Below, in pieces: positions 56,379-64,000 of a stretch of DNA of 64,000 nucleotides. The translations under genes and the position numbers were made by a program. The notes under the pieces are model-generated. The model made no database searches. It saw nothing but the letters and a program-made list of their open reading frames with translations, and was not told the DNA's origin. How positions within the stretch are numbered: position 1 is the first letter of the stretch; every line of letters starts with the position of its first letter. The stretch is from Noviherbaspirillum humi (GTDB taxonomy: Bacteria; Pseudomonadota; Gammaproteobacteria; Burkholderiales; Burkholderiaceae_D): positions 1-64,000 of the forward strand of contig NZ_FZOT01000004.1 of the NCBI RefSeq assembly GCF_900188095.1, given 5' to 3'.

Positions 56379-57644
56379 ATGTCCGCTCAACCGATTCCCT
56401 CCGGACCCTTGCCGCGCCTGAAGCGCCGCGCCGTCACCGTCAGCACCGGCACCAGCAGCCTGATCATCGGCGGCGACGCACCCGTGCGCGTGCAATCGAT
56501 GACCAATACCGATACCGCCGACGTCATCGGCACCGCGATCCAGGTCAAGGACCTGGCGCGGGCCGGTTCCGAGCTGGTGCGCATTACGGTCAACAATCCG
56601 GAAGCCGCTGCCGCCGTTCCGGCGATCCGCGAGCAGCTGGAAAAAATGGGCATCGACGTGCCTCTGGTCGGCGACTTCCACTACAACGGCCACAAGCTGC
56701 TGACCGATTTTCCCGAATGCGCGCAGGCGCTTTCCAAGTACCGCATCAATCCGGGCAACGTCGGCCAGGGCGCCAAGCGCGACACCCAGTTCGCCCAGAT
56801 GATCGAGATCGCCTGCCGTTACGACAAGCCGGTACGCATCGGCGTCAACTGGGGCAGCCTGGACCAGGCGCTGCTGGCGCGCATCATGGACGAGAACGCG
56901 GCGCGCGCGGAGCCTTGGGAGGCACAGGCCGTGATGTACGAGGCGCTGATCACCTCCGCCATCGAGAGCGCGCAGCAGGCGGAAGCAATCGGCCTGTCCG
57001 GCGACCGCATCATCCTTTCCTGCAAGGTTTCGGGCGTGCAGGACTTGATCGCGGTCTACCGCGAGCTGGCACGCCGCTGCGATTACCCGCTGCATCTCGG
57101 CCTGACCGAAGCCGGCATGGGCAGCAAGGGCATCGTCGCCTCCACCGCCGCCATCGGCATCCTGCTGCAGGAAGGCATAGGCGACACCATTCGCGTGTCC
57201 CTGACGCCGGAACCGGGCGGCGACCGCACCCGCGAAGTCATCGTCGCCCAGGAAATCCTGCAGACCATGGGCCTGCGCAAATTCACCCCGATGGTGATCG
57301 CCTGCCCCGGCTGCGGCCGCACCACCTCGACCGTGTTCCAGGAACTGGCGGACCGCATCCAGGCTTACCTGCGCGAGCAGATGCCGGAGTGGAAGAAACA
57401 GTATCCGGGCGTGGAGAACATGAACGTGGCCGTCATGGGCTGCATCGTCAACGGACCGGGCGAGTCCAAGCATGCCAACATCGGCATCAGCCTGCCCGGC
57501 ACCGGCGAGACGCCGGCCGCGCCGGTGTTCGTCGACGGCGTCAAGACCGTAACGCTGCGCGGCGAGCGTATCGCCGAAGAGTTTCAGGCCATCGTCCTCG
57601 ACTACGTCCAGACCCGCTACGCAAAGCAAACCGTCGGCGCCTGA
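56379..57644 (+). CDS. ispG: 4-hydroxy-3-methylbut-2-enyl diphosphate synthase (flavodoxin/ferredoxin)
   Basis: This 421-residue iron-sulfur enzyme makes HMBPP in the MEP isoprenoid pathway. It opens with [20 protein letters not shown] and [10 protein letters not shown], has an ERAREVYPRD-type barrel, and the C-terminal cluster cysteines in [12 protein letters not shown] and [11 protein letters not shown]. It starts six bases after rodZ and is followed by hisS after 32 bp, the common rodZ-ispG-hisS order. Confidence 0.97.
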   Translation: MSAQPIPSGPLPRLKRRAVTVSTGTSSLIIGGDAPVRVQSMTNTDTADVIGTAIQVKDLARAGSELVRITVNNPEAAAAVPAIREQLEKMGIDVPLVGDFHYNGHKLLTDFPECAQALSKYRINPGNVGQGAKRDTQFAQMIEIACRYDKPVRIGVNWGSLDQALLARIMDENAARAEPWEAQAVMYEALITSAIESAQQAEAIGLSGDRIILSCKVSGVQDLIAVYRELARRCDYPLHLGLTEAGMGSKGIVASTAAIGILLQEGIGDTIRVSLTPEPGGDRTREVIVAQEILQTMGLRKFTPMVIACPGCGRTTSTVFQELADRIQAYLREQMPEWKKQYPGVENMNVAVMGCIVNGPGESKHANIGISLPGTGETPAAPVFVDGVKTVTLRGERIAEEFQAIVLDYVQTRYAKQTVGA

Positions 57645-57676
57645 TCCAGCGCGCCGGCCCTTACACATCAATCAGC

Positions 57677-59026
57677 ATGTCAGAAAACAAGAAGACGGAA
57701 AAAATCGTCGGCGTGAAAGGGATGAACGACATCCTGCCCGCCGACGCGCCTTTGTGGGAACTGTTCGAAAATACCGTGCAGTCGGTGCTGAAGAGCTACG
57801 GCTTCCAGCAGATCCGCACGCCCATCGTCGAGCCCACCGCGCTGTTCGCGCGCGGCCTCGGTGCGGTGACCGATATCGTGGAAAAGGAGATGTACTCCTT
57901 CGTCGATTCCATGAACGGCGACCAGCTCACCCTGCGTCCGGAAAATACCGCCGGGGTGGTGCGCGCCGCCCTGGAGCACAACCTGACCTATGATGGCCCG
58001 AAGCGCCTGTGGTATGTCGGTCCGATGTTCCGGCACGAGCGTCCGCAGCGCGGCCGCTACCGCCAGTTCCACCAGGTCGGCGCGGAAGCGATCGGCTTCG
58101 CCGGTCCGGACATCGACGCCGAACTCATCATGCTGTGCCAGCGCCTGTGGGATGATCTCGGCCTGGAAGGCATCCGCCTCGAGGTCAACTCCATCGGCAA
58201 TGCGGAGGAGCGCAACCGGCACCGTACCGATCTGATCGCTTATTTCGAGCAACACAAGGATCTGCTCGATGCCGACGCTCAGCGCCGCCTGCATTCCAAT
58301 CCGCTGCGCATTCTCGATACCAAGAATCCCGCCATGCAGGAGATGGTCAACGCAGCGCCGAAGCTGCTCGATTACCTAGGCGAAGAGTCGCTGTCCCATT
58401 TCGAGGGCGTGCAGAAACTGCTGCGACACAACAGCATTCCGTTCACCATCAATCCGCGCCTGGTACGAGGCATGGATTACTACAACCGCACCGTGTTCGA
58501 ATGGGTCACCGACCAGCTCGGCTCCCAGGGTACGGTCTGCGGCGGCGGCCGCTACGATCCGCTGGTCGAAATGTTCGGCGGCAAGCCGACGCCAGCCTGC
58601 GGCTTTGCCATCGGCGTCGAACGCCTGCTGGAGCTGCTCAAGGCGTCGGGCGAGAAATTCGATCCCAACCAATGTGACGTGTACGTGGTGCACCAGGGCG
58701 AACAGGCGCAGCTGCAGGCCTTCGTCGTCGCCGAGCGGCTGCGCGATGCCGGCCTCGACGTGGTGATGCATTGCGCCCCGGCGGGCGGCGCCGGCAGCTT
58801 CAAGTCGCAGATGAAGCGGGCAGACGGCAGTGGCGCCTCCTACGCCGTGATTCTTGGCGAGGACGAGATCGCCAAAGGCGAGGCAAGCGTGAAGATGCTG
58901 CGCGCGGCCGAAGCCGGCGGCAACCAGACCGCCGTGCCGCTGGAGCAGATCGTCGATTACATTGTCGGCCAGATTACCTGCGGCGGCGAATGCGACGATC
59001 CGACTCACCACCACCATACCCATTGA
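57677..59026 (+). CDS. hisS: Histidyl-tRNA synthetase with Cys/His-rich tail
   Basis: This 449-residue class II synthetase charges tRNA-His. Motif 2 region [14 protein letters not shown] and [14 protein letters not shown], HisA motif [14 protein letters not shown] and [10 protein letters not shown] are present. The C-terminal anticodon-binding domain ends with an unusual tail, [16 protein letters not shown], containing two Cys and five His. The start ATG at 57677 gives the usual [20 protein letters not shown]; it has no strong ribosome-binding site. Confidence 0.96.
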   Translation: MSENKKTEKIVGVKGMNDILPADAPLWELFENTVQSVLKSYGFQQIRTPIVEPTALFARGLGAVTDIVEKEMYSFVDSMNGDQLTLRPENTAGVVRAALEHNLTYDGPKRLWYVGPMFRHERPQRGRYRQFHQVGAEAIGFAGPDIDAELIMLCQRLWDDLGLEGIRLEVNSIGNAEERNRHRTDLIAYFEQHKDLLDADAQRRLHSNPLRILDTKNPAMQEMVNAAPKLLDYLGEESLSHFEGVQKLLRHNSIPFTINPRLVRGMDYYNRTVFEWVTDQLGSQGTVCGGGRYDPLVEMFGGKPTPACGFAIGVERLLELLKASGEKFDPNQCDVYVVHQGEQAQLQAFVVAERLRDAGLDVVMHCAPAGGAGSFKSQMKRADGSGASYAVILGEDEIAKGEASVKMLRAAEAGGNQTAVPLEQIVDYIVGQITCGGECDDPTHHHHTH

Positions 59027-59044
59027 CACCAGGACCCATAGACC

Positions 59045-59689
59045 ATGGCATACGATCACGAAGAACAGGAACAGCTAGCCAGCCTCAAGGCGTGGTGGAA
59101 CCAGTACGGCAATCTGGTGACGTGGGTGCTGATTGCCGCTCTTGCCGCCTATGCCGGCTGGACCGGCTGGAAAGCCTACGAACGCAATCAGACGTCCCAG
59201 GCTGCCTTGCTCTACGAGGAATTGGAAAAGGCCGCGGCTGCCAAGGATTTGCCCAAAGTACAGCGCGCCGCCGCCGACCTCGGCGATCGCTTCGGCCGCA
59301 CCGCTTATGCCCAGATGGGCGGGCTGGTGGCGGCCAAGGCGGCGGTTGACGCCAACGACCTCAAGCTCGCCAAGGCACAGTTGCAGCAGGTGGCTGACAA
59401 GGGCCGCGATGAAGAGTACCGGGCAGTGGCGAAGCTGCGCCTGGCCGGCATCCTGCTGGACGAAAAGGCCTATGACGACGGCCTGAAGCTGCTCGGCGGC
59501 AGCTTCCCGGCGCAGTTCGCCGGCGCCGTCGCCGACCGCAAGGGCGACCTGCTGATGGCGCAGAACAAGACCGATGAAGCCCGTGCCGCCTACCAGCAGG
59601 CCCTGGAAAAGACAGACCAAAAAAATCCCGGCCGCCAGCTGATCCAGCTGAAGCTCGATGCCCTCGGCGGCGCCAAGAGCGTCGGCTGA
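59045..59689 (+). CDS. YfgM-family TPR protein, SecYEG-associated
   Basis: This 214-residue protein has a short cytoplasmic N-terminus (DHEEQEQLASLKAWWNQYGN), one membrane helix at about 22-42 (LVTWVLIAALAAYAGWTGWK) and a periplasmic tetratricopeptide domain (TPR_21 type). YfgM in E. coli binds the Sec translocon and periplasmic chaperones. The hisS-yfgM-bamB-der order is conserved in many Proteobacteria and supports the call. Confidence 0.9.
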   Translation: MAYDHEEQEQLASLKAWWNQYGNLVTWVLIAALAAYAGWTGWKAYERNQTSQAALLYEELEKAAAAKDLPKVQRAAADLGDRFGRTAYAQMGGLVAAKAAVDANDLKLAKAQLQQVADKGRDEEYRAVAKLRLAGILLDEKAYDDGLKLLGGSFPAQFAGAVADRKGDLLMAQNKTDEARAAYQQALEKTDQKNPGRQLIQLKLDALGGAKSVG

Positions 59690-59720
59690 GCCGGACAAGA
59701 ACAATAAACAAGGGGGAAAG

Positions 59721-60872
59721 ATGCGCATTGCTGCACGACTCGTTTCGATTGGAATCATGGCTGTGGTGGCGGGATGCTCCTCGCTGAATCCGTTTGCGAA
59801 GAAGCCGGATCCGCGCACGCTGCCTGCGCCGCTGGTGGAATTCAAGCCCGCCATGTCGGTGCGGACCGCATGGTCGGTGCCGCTGGGCCGTGCCGGCAAT
59901 GTGTCGTTCACCCCGGCGCTCGCCGGTGATAGCCTGTATGCGGCGGCGGCTGACGGCGCGGTGTATCGCATCGATCCGGCGACCGGCCGGGTGCAATGGA
60001 AAACGAACGCCGGCGTGCCGCTCACCGCCGGTGTCGGCAGCGACAACAGCACTACCGTGGTCGCCGGCCAGAAGGGCGTGCTGATCGCCTTCGACGCCGA
60101 GGGCAAGCAGCGCTGGAAGGCGCAGGCGCCGAGCGAGGTTCTGTCGGCGCCGGCCGTCGGGCAAGGGGTGGTGGTGGTTCGCAGCGTCGACAACCGCATC
60201 ACCGCCTATGATGCCGACACTGGCGCCCGCAAGTGGGTGGTGCAGCGCAGCTCGCCGCCGCTGGTACTGCGTTCCGCACCGGGCATCACCATCGCCGGCT
60301 CGCTCGCCTTCGTCGCGTTGCCGGGTGGCCGGCTCCTGGCGCTGGAACTGAGCAATGGCGGTCCGCGTTGGGAGGTTTCCGTCGGCGATCCCAAGGGCAC
60401 CACCGAACTCGAACGGGTTGCCGATACCTCAGGCGCGCCAATCGTCGCCGGCAACGACGTTTGCGCCGCTTCCTATCAGGGCCGGGTCGCCTGCTTTGCC
60501 GCCGCCAACGGCGCACCGCGCTGGGCCAAGGACCTGTCAAGCGACGTCGGCGTCGGCGTGGATGAGCGATTCGTTTTCGCCGCCGATGAGCGCGGCGCGG
60601 TATCGGCATTCAGCCGGGACAACGGCAGCGGCGTCTGGCGCAACACCAAGCTGGCCAACCGCAAGTTGACCGCGCCTGTCTCCTTCGATCGCGCCGTGGC
60701 CGTCGGCGATGGCCAGGGCTACATCCATTTCCTGTCGCGGGAGGATGGCGCCTTTCTGGCCCGAACCGCCACTGACGGCAGCGCGGTGATCGGGTCTTCG
60801 CCCATCGTCGCGGGCAACAATGCCATTTTTCAAACCCAAGCAGGAACACTGGTCGCTCTGACGACTCAATGA
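59721..60872 (+). CDS. bamB: Outer membrane assembly lipoprotein BamB
   Basis: This 383-residue lipoprotein has lipobox VVAGC (Cys19) and an eight-bladed beta-propeller of PQQ-like repeats ([46 protein letters not shown] and others). BamB is part of the BAM complex that inserts beta-barrel proteins. AGGGGGAAAG directly precedes the ATG at 59721; the longer frame from 59658 overlaps yfgM. der starts four bases after the stop. Confidence 0.95.
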   Translation: MRIAARLVSIGIMAVVAGCSSLNPFAKKPDPRTLPAPLVEFKPAMSVRTAWSVPLGRAGNVSFTPALAGDSLYAAAADGAVYRIDPATGRVQWKTNAGVPLTAGVGSDNSTTVVAGQKGVLIAFDAEGKQRWKAQAPSEVLSAPAVGQGVVVVRSVDNRITAYDADTGARKWVVQRSSPPLVLRSAPGITIAGSLAFVALPGGRLLALELSNGGPRWEVSVGDPKGTTELERVADTSGAPIVAGNDVCAASYQGRVACFAAANGAPRWAKDLSSDVGVGVDERFVFAADERGAVSAFSRDNGSGVWRNTKLANRKLTAPVSFDRAVAVGDGQGYIHFLSREDGAFLARTATDGSAVIGSSPIVAGNNAIFQTQAGTLVALTTQ

Positions 60873-60876
60873 AGCA

Positions 60877-62220
60877 ATGAAGCCGGTTATCGCACTCGTC
60901 GGCCGACCCAACGTCGGCAAATCCACCTTATTTAACCGGCTGACCCGGTCCAGGGATGCGCTCGTCGCCGACCTGCCTGGACTCACGCGGGACCGCCATT
61001 ATGGCGAAGGCCGCGTCGGAGAGCGTCCCTTCCTGGTCATCGATACCGGCGGTTTCGAGCCGGTTGCCAAGGAAGGCATCATGCACGAGATGGCCAAGCA
61101 GACCAAGCAGGCGGTTGCCGAGGCCGATGCGGTGATCTTCATCGTCGATGGTCGGCAAGGCATGACGCCGCATGACAAGACCATCACCGACTTTCTGCGC
61201 AAATCCGGCCGGCCGGTGCTGCTGGTGGTGAATAAGGCCGAGGGCATGAAGTACACCTCGGTCACCGCCGATTTCTATGAACTTGGCATGGGTGACCCCT
61301 ATGTCATCTCCGCCGCCCATGGCGACGGCGTGATGGACCTTGTCGACGAAGCCCTCAATATCGCCGAACAGCATGCGCCGCAGCAGGATGAGCCGGTGGA
61401 GCCGGATCAAAAGGGCATCCGCATCGCCATCGTCGGTCGCCCCAACGTCGGCAAATCCACGCTGGTCAATACGTTGTTGGGCGAAAACCGGGTGATTGCC
61501 TTCGACATGCCCGGCACCACCCGCGACTCCATCGAAATCCCCTTCGAGCGCGACGGCAAGCATTACACCCTGATCGACACCGCCGGCATCCGCCGCCGCG
61601 GCAAGGTGTTCGAGGCGATCGAAAAATTTTCGGTGGTCAAGACGCTGCAATCCATCTCCGAGGCCAATGTGGTCATCCTTCTCCTGGATGCCCAGCAGGA
61701 CATTTCCGAGCAGGATGCGCACATCGCCGGTTTCATCCTGGAATCGGGCCGGGCCTTGGTCGTTGGCATCAACAAATGGGACGGGCTCGAAAGCGATCAG
61801 CGCGACGCCATCAAGATGGACATCGAGCGCAAGCTCAGTTTCCTTTTCTTTGCCAAGTTTCACTTCATTTCAGCGCTGCAAGCCACTGGCATTGCGCAAT
61901 TGATGAAGTCGGTCGATAGTGCCTATGCCGCAGCCATGGCCAAACTGGCAACGCCCAAGCTGACCCGGGCGCTGGAGGAAGCCGTCGAGCACCAGCAACC
62001 GAAACGGCGCGGATCCATCCGGCCCAAGCTGCGCTACGCTCACCAGGGCGGCCAGAATCCCCCGATCGTGGTCATTCACGGCAACGCTCTGGAAGCCATT
62101 GATCCCGGCTACAAGCGCTATCTCGAAAAGCACTTCCGGGACACTTTTTCGCTGGTGGGCACACCGCTGCGCATCGAATTTCGATCGAGCAAAAACCCGT
62201 TTGCAAAAGACCCGAAATAG
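60877..62220 (+). CDS. der: Ribosome-assembly GTPase Der (EngA)
   Basis: This 447-residue protein has two GTPase domains in tandem, with P-loops [12 protein letters not shown] (about residue 8) and [12 protein letters not shown] (about 187), each with DTAG-type motifs (VIDTGGFEP and [12 protein letters not shown]) and NKAE/NKWD, then a KH-like C-terminal domain. Der is needed for 50S ribosomal subunit assembly. A hairpin (GGCTTCGC with GCGAAGCC, 62232-62257) follows the stop. Confidence 0.97.
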   Translation: MKPVIALVGRPNVGKSTLFNRLTRSRDALVADLPGLTRDRHYGEGRVGERPFLVIDTGGFEPVAKEGIMHEMAKQTKQAVAEADAVIFIVDGRQGMTPHDKTITDFLRKSGRPVLLVVNKAEGMKYTSVTADFYELGMGDPYVISAAHGDGVMDLVDEALNIAEQHAPQQDEPVEPDQKGIRIAIVGRPNVGKSTLVNTLLGENRVIAFDMPGTTRDSIEIPFERDGKHYTLIDTAGIRRRGKVFEAIEKFSVVKTLQSISEANVVILLLDAQQDISEQDAHIAGFILESGRALVVGINKWDGLESDQRDAIKMDIERKLSFLFFAKFHFISALQATGIAQLMKSVDSAYAAAMAKLATPKLTRALEEAVEHQQPKRRGSIRPKLRYAHQGGQNPPIVVIHGNALEAIDPGYKRYLEKHFRDTFSLVGTPLRIEFRSSKNPFAKDPK

Positions 62221-62356
62221 ATCCAGTAAGGGGCTTCGCCGAGAACTCCGCGAAGCCTGAACCTCGCGCCGGACTCTTTCCCAAGATGTTTTTTTGACAT
62301 CCTTCGGTACAGGCTGAAGGGCAGATATTGATATTGTCGAAACCAATCTTGGTATC

Positions 62357-62386
62357 TTGGCACAAACTTCAAAAATCGATTACATT
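62357..62386 (+). promoter_or_regulatory. Candidate hfq promoter
   Basis: TTGGCA (62357-62362) and TACATT (62381-62386) are 18 bases apart and match -35 and -10 elements. Transcription would begin near 62393, leaving a leader of about 75 bases before hfq. Confidence 0.5.
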
Positions 62387-62466
62387 CTACCTAGCCGGAC
62401 GTCATAGGCGCTTGAAATCGCATCGAGCGTCTCCAACTCCAAAACACAACTACACACGGAGCTGCC

Positions 62467-62703
62467 ATGAGCAACAAAGGGCAATTATTACAAGACCCGT
62501 TCCTGAATACCCTACGCAAAGAACATGTCCCGGTTTCAATCTATCTGGTCAATGGCATCAAACTCCAAGGCCATATCGAATCTTTCGACCAGTATGTTGT
62601 CTTGTTACGTAACACCGTCACTCAGATGGTCTACAAGCACGCTATTTCCACGGTCGTGCCGGCTCGCGCCGTGACTCTGAATCTTGAGCCAGACTCGGAA
62701 TAA
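62467..62703 (+). CDS. hfq: RNA chaperone Hfq
   Basis: This 78-residue protein is a normal-length Hfq. Sm1 ([20 protein letters not shown]) and Sm2 ([11 protein letters not shown]) motifs are complete, with Gln8-type [13 protein letters not shown] at the start. Hfq pairs small RNAs with messenger RNAs. ACGGAG lies 6 bases before the ATG. It lies between der and hflX as in most Proteobacteria. Confidence 0.98.
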   Translation: MSNKGQLLQDPFLNTLRKEHVPVSIYLVNGIKLQGHIESFDQYVVLLRNTVTQMVYKHAISTVVPARAVTLNLEPDSE

Positions 62704-62731
62704 AAACATCGCTATCTCTACTTCTTCTCCC

Positions 62732-63856
62732 ATGCGCGCCGCTCTCGTCGGCGTAGATTTCGGCAAGGGCGATTTCGCAGCCAGTCTCGAAGAGCTTTCC
62801 CTTCTTGCAACCTCGGCTGGCGCGCAACCCATCGTTACCGTCATCGGCAAGCGCTCGGCGCCGGACGCCGCCCTGTTCGTAGGTTCCGGCAAAGCCTCGG
62901 AAATTGCGCATGCCATTCAAGACAATCAGCTCGACCTGGTCATCTTCAACCATGCCTTGTCTCCCGCGCAGCAGCGCAACCTGGAGCGCGAACTGAAGGT
63001 GCGCGTCATCGACCGCACCAGCCTGATTCTCGACATCTTCGCCCAGCGTGCGCAAAGCCATGAAGGCAAGGTGCAAGTTGAGCTTGCCCAGCTACAGCAT
63101 CTGGCTACCCGCCTGATTCGCGGCTGGACGCACCTGGAACGTCAGAAGGGGGGCATCGGCCTGCGCGGTCCGGGCGAAACCCAGCTCGAAACCGACCGCC
63201 GGTTGCTCGGCGAGCGGGTCAAGGCCTTGCGCACCCGGCTCGACAAGCTCCAGCGCCAGCGCGAAACCCAGCGTCGCGCCCGCAACCGGGGCAACATGTT
63301 TTCCGTCTCGCTCGTCGGCTACACCAATGCCGGCAAGTCGACCCTGTTCAATGCGCTGACCAAGGCCCAGGCTTATGCGGCAAACCAGCTGTTCGCCACC
63401 CTGGATACGACCTCGCGCCGCATCTATCTCGGGGATGCCGGCAATGTGGTGATTTCCGACACCGTCGGATTCATCCGCGAACTGCCGCACCAACTGGTAG
63501 CCGCCTTCCGCGCCACCCTCGAAGAAACCATACACGCCGACCTGCTGCTGCATGTGGTTGATGCCGCCAGCCCGGTGCGGATGGAACAGATCGAGCAGGT
63601 CAACAGCGTTCTCAAGGAAATCGGCGCCGATCACATTCCGCAAATCCTCGTCTGGAACAAGATTGATGCGGCAGACTTGTCGCCGGCTTTGGAGCGGGAT
63701 GAGTATGATAGAATCCGCCGTGTTTTCATAAGCGCAAGAAACGGGGAAGGCTTGGACATTCTCCGTGACGCCATCGGCGAGTATGCCGTCGCCAGCGCTC
63801 TGGCTCCCATCGAGCGCTTGCCCATGGCCCAGCGCCAGGACGCCCGCGGCATTTGA
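62732..63856 (+). CDS. hflX: Ribosome-associated GTPase HflX
   Basis: This 374-residue GTPase has the N-terminal HflX domain (RAALVGVDFGKGDFAASLEE), a coiled coil (LKTLRTRL-type region at RVKALRTRLDKLQRQRETQR), then the G domain with P-loop VGYTNAGKSTLFN, DTVGFIRELPHQLV and NKID. HflX splits stalled ribosomes after stress. I use the ATG at 62732; a TTG at 62684 would overlap the end of hfq and adds 16 poor residues. Confidence 0.95.
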   Translation: MRAALVGVDFGKGDFAASLEELSLLATSAGAQPIVTVIGKRSAPDAALFVGSGKASEIAHAIQDNQLDLVIFNHALSPAQQRNLERELKVRVIDRTSLILDIFAQRAQSHEGKVQVELAQLQHLATRLIRGWTHLERQKGGIGLRGPGETQLETDRRLLGERVKALRTRLDKLQRQRETQRRARNRGNMFSVSLVGYTNAGKSTLFNALTKAQAYAANQLFATLDTTSRRIYLGDAGNVVISDTVGFIRELPHQLVAAFRATLEETIHADLLLHVVDAASPVRMEQIEQVNSVLKEIGADHIPQILVWNKIDAADLSPALERDEYDRIRRVFISARNGEGLDILRDAIGEYAVASALAPIERLPMAQRQDARGI

Positions 63857-63952
63857 ATCCTCCGGCGTTCACGCCGTCAGCGTGGAATCCAGCATGGTCA
63901 GCAAGTAAACCCGAGAACAGTCACGCCCACCTAGCGACCGGATAACGAAAGA

Positions 63953-64000
63953 ATGCTTGCTCCAATACTAAGAAAAATAGGCTTGAAGTTTTCGCTCAAC
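63953..64000 (+). CDS. hflK: Start of hflK (partial)
   Basis: The last 48 bases encode MLAPILRKIGLKFSLN and run off the window. Beta-proteobacterial HflK often begins with a similar LKxSLNDPRWG segment, and hflK follows hflX in the usual order. HflK pairs with HflC to control the FtsH protease in the membrane. The call rests on 16 residues plus context. Confidence 0.65.
   Translation, partial: MLAPILRKIGLKFSLN

Overview
The window looks like chromosome of a GC-rich betaproteobacterium, most likely Burkholderiales and probably Oxalobacteraceae (Herbaspirillum/Noviherbaspirillum/Massilia-like). Three gene orders point there: gntR-sdhCDABE-gltA-odhA-odhB-lpdA beside mdh and acnA; surE-pcm-nlpD-rpoS; and rlmN-pilW-rodZ-ispG-hisS-yfgM-bamB-der-hfq-hflX-hflK. 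The family assignment rests on gene order and protein character only; no search was run.

Regions. (1) 1-6003 is accessory: the 3' end of a VanB-like reductase, a three-gene phosphorelay (CHASE3 histidine kinase, single-domain receiver, REC-kinase-REC hybrid), a VOC protein and an aldo/keto reductase. (2) 6077-9700 is a sugar-acid locus. A LacI-type repressor faces a Bug/TctC binding protein and an enolase-superfamily galactarate/talarate-type dehydratase, with two matching operator-like sites between them. (3) 9701-10669 has no convincing protein gene but holds three terminator-like hairpins, an 8-bp tandem repeat and a candidate small RNA. (4) 10670-17135 holds a DEDDh exonuclease, an I-Ssp6803I-type PD-(D/E)XK protein, a TRAP permease pair without its binding protein, a divergent FixL/FixJ-like two-component system with a palindrome in the shared promoter, and tRNA-Pro(GGG). 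(5) 17191-20465 holds an M14 cytosolic-type carboxypeptidase coupled to a CYTH protein, a DUF2863-type protein and a 59-residue membrane peptide.

(6) 20592-38743 is a TCA-cycle supercluster. On the minus strand are acnA, an MliC-like secreted protein, a CitE-like lyase and mdh. On the plus strand are a GntR regulator, succinate dehydrogenase with its flavinylation factor, citrate synthase and the complete 2-oxoglutarate dehydrogenase complex, followed by a small lipoprotein and a strong terminator. Between mdh and gntR lies a 19-bp inverted repeat that could be the GntR operator. (7) 38800-46000 holds zapE, a periplasmic coiled-coil protein, a PP2C phosphatase, a YdcH-like protein, a DinG/YoaA helicase, a PilZ protein and a quinone-oxidoreductase-like protein. 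(8) 46101-52710 holds surE-pcm-nlpD-rpoS, a PolB-type exonuclease, rlmD and a Bax-inhibitor-1 family protein. (9) 52914-64000 is a dense housekeeping run from ndk to the start of hflK.

Most of the window is conserved core. The less ordinary parts are the candidate small RNA with anti-Shine-Dalgarno sequence near 10150-10225, the paired LacI-type operators, the TRAP promoter palindrome, the isolated PD-(D/E)XK protein, the 59-residue peptide and the Cys/His tail of HisS. I did not find a clearly new multi-gene system such as a defence island, CRISPR array, prophage or insertion sequence.
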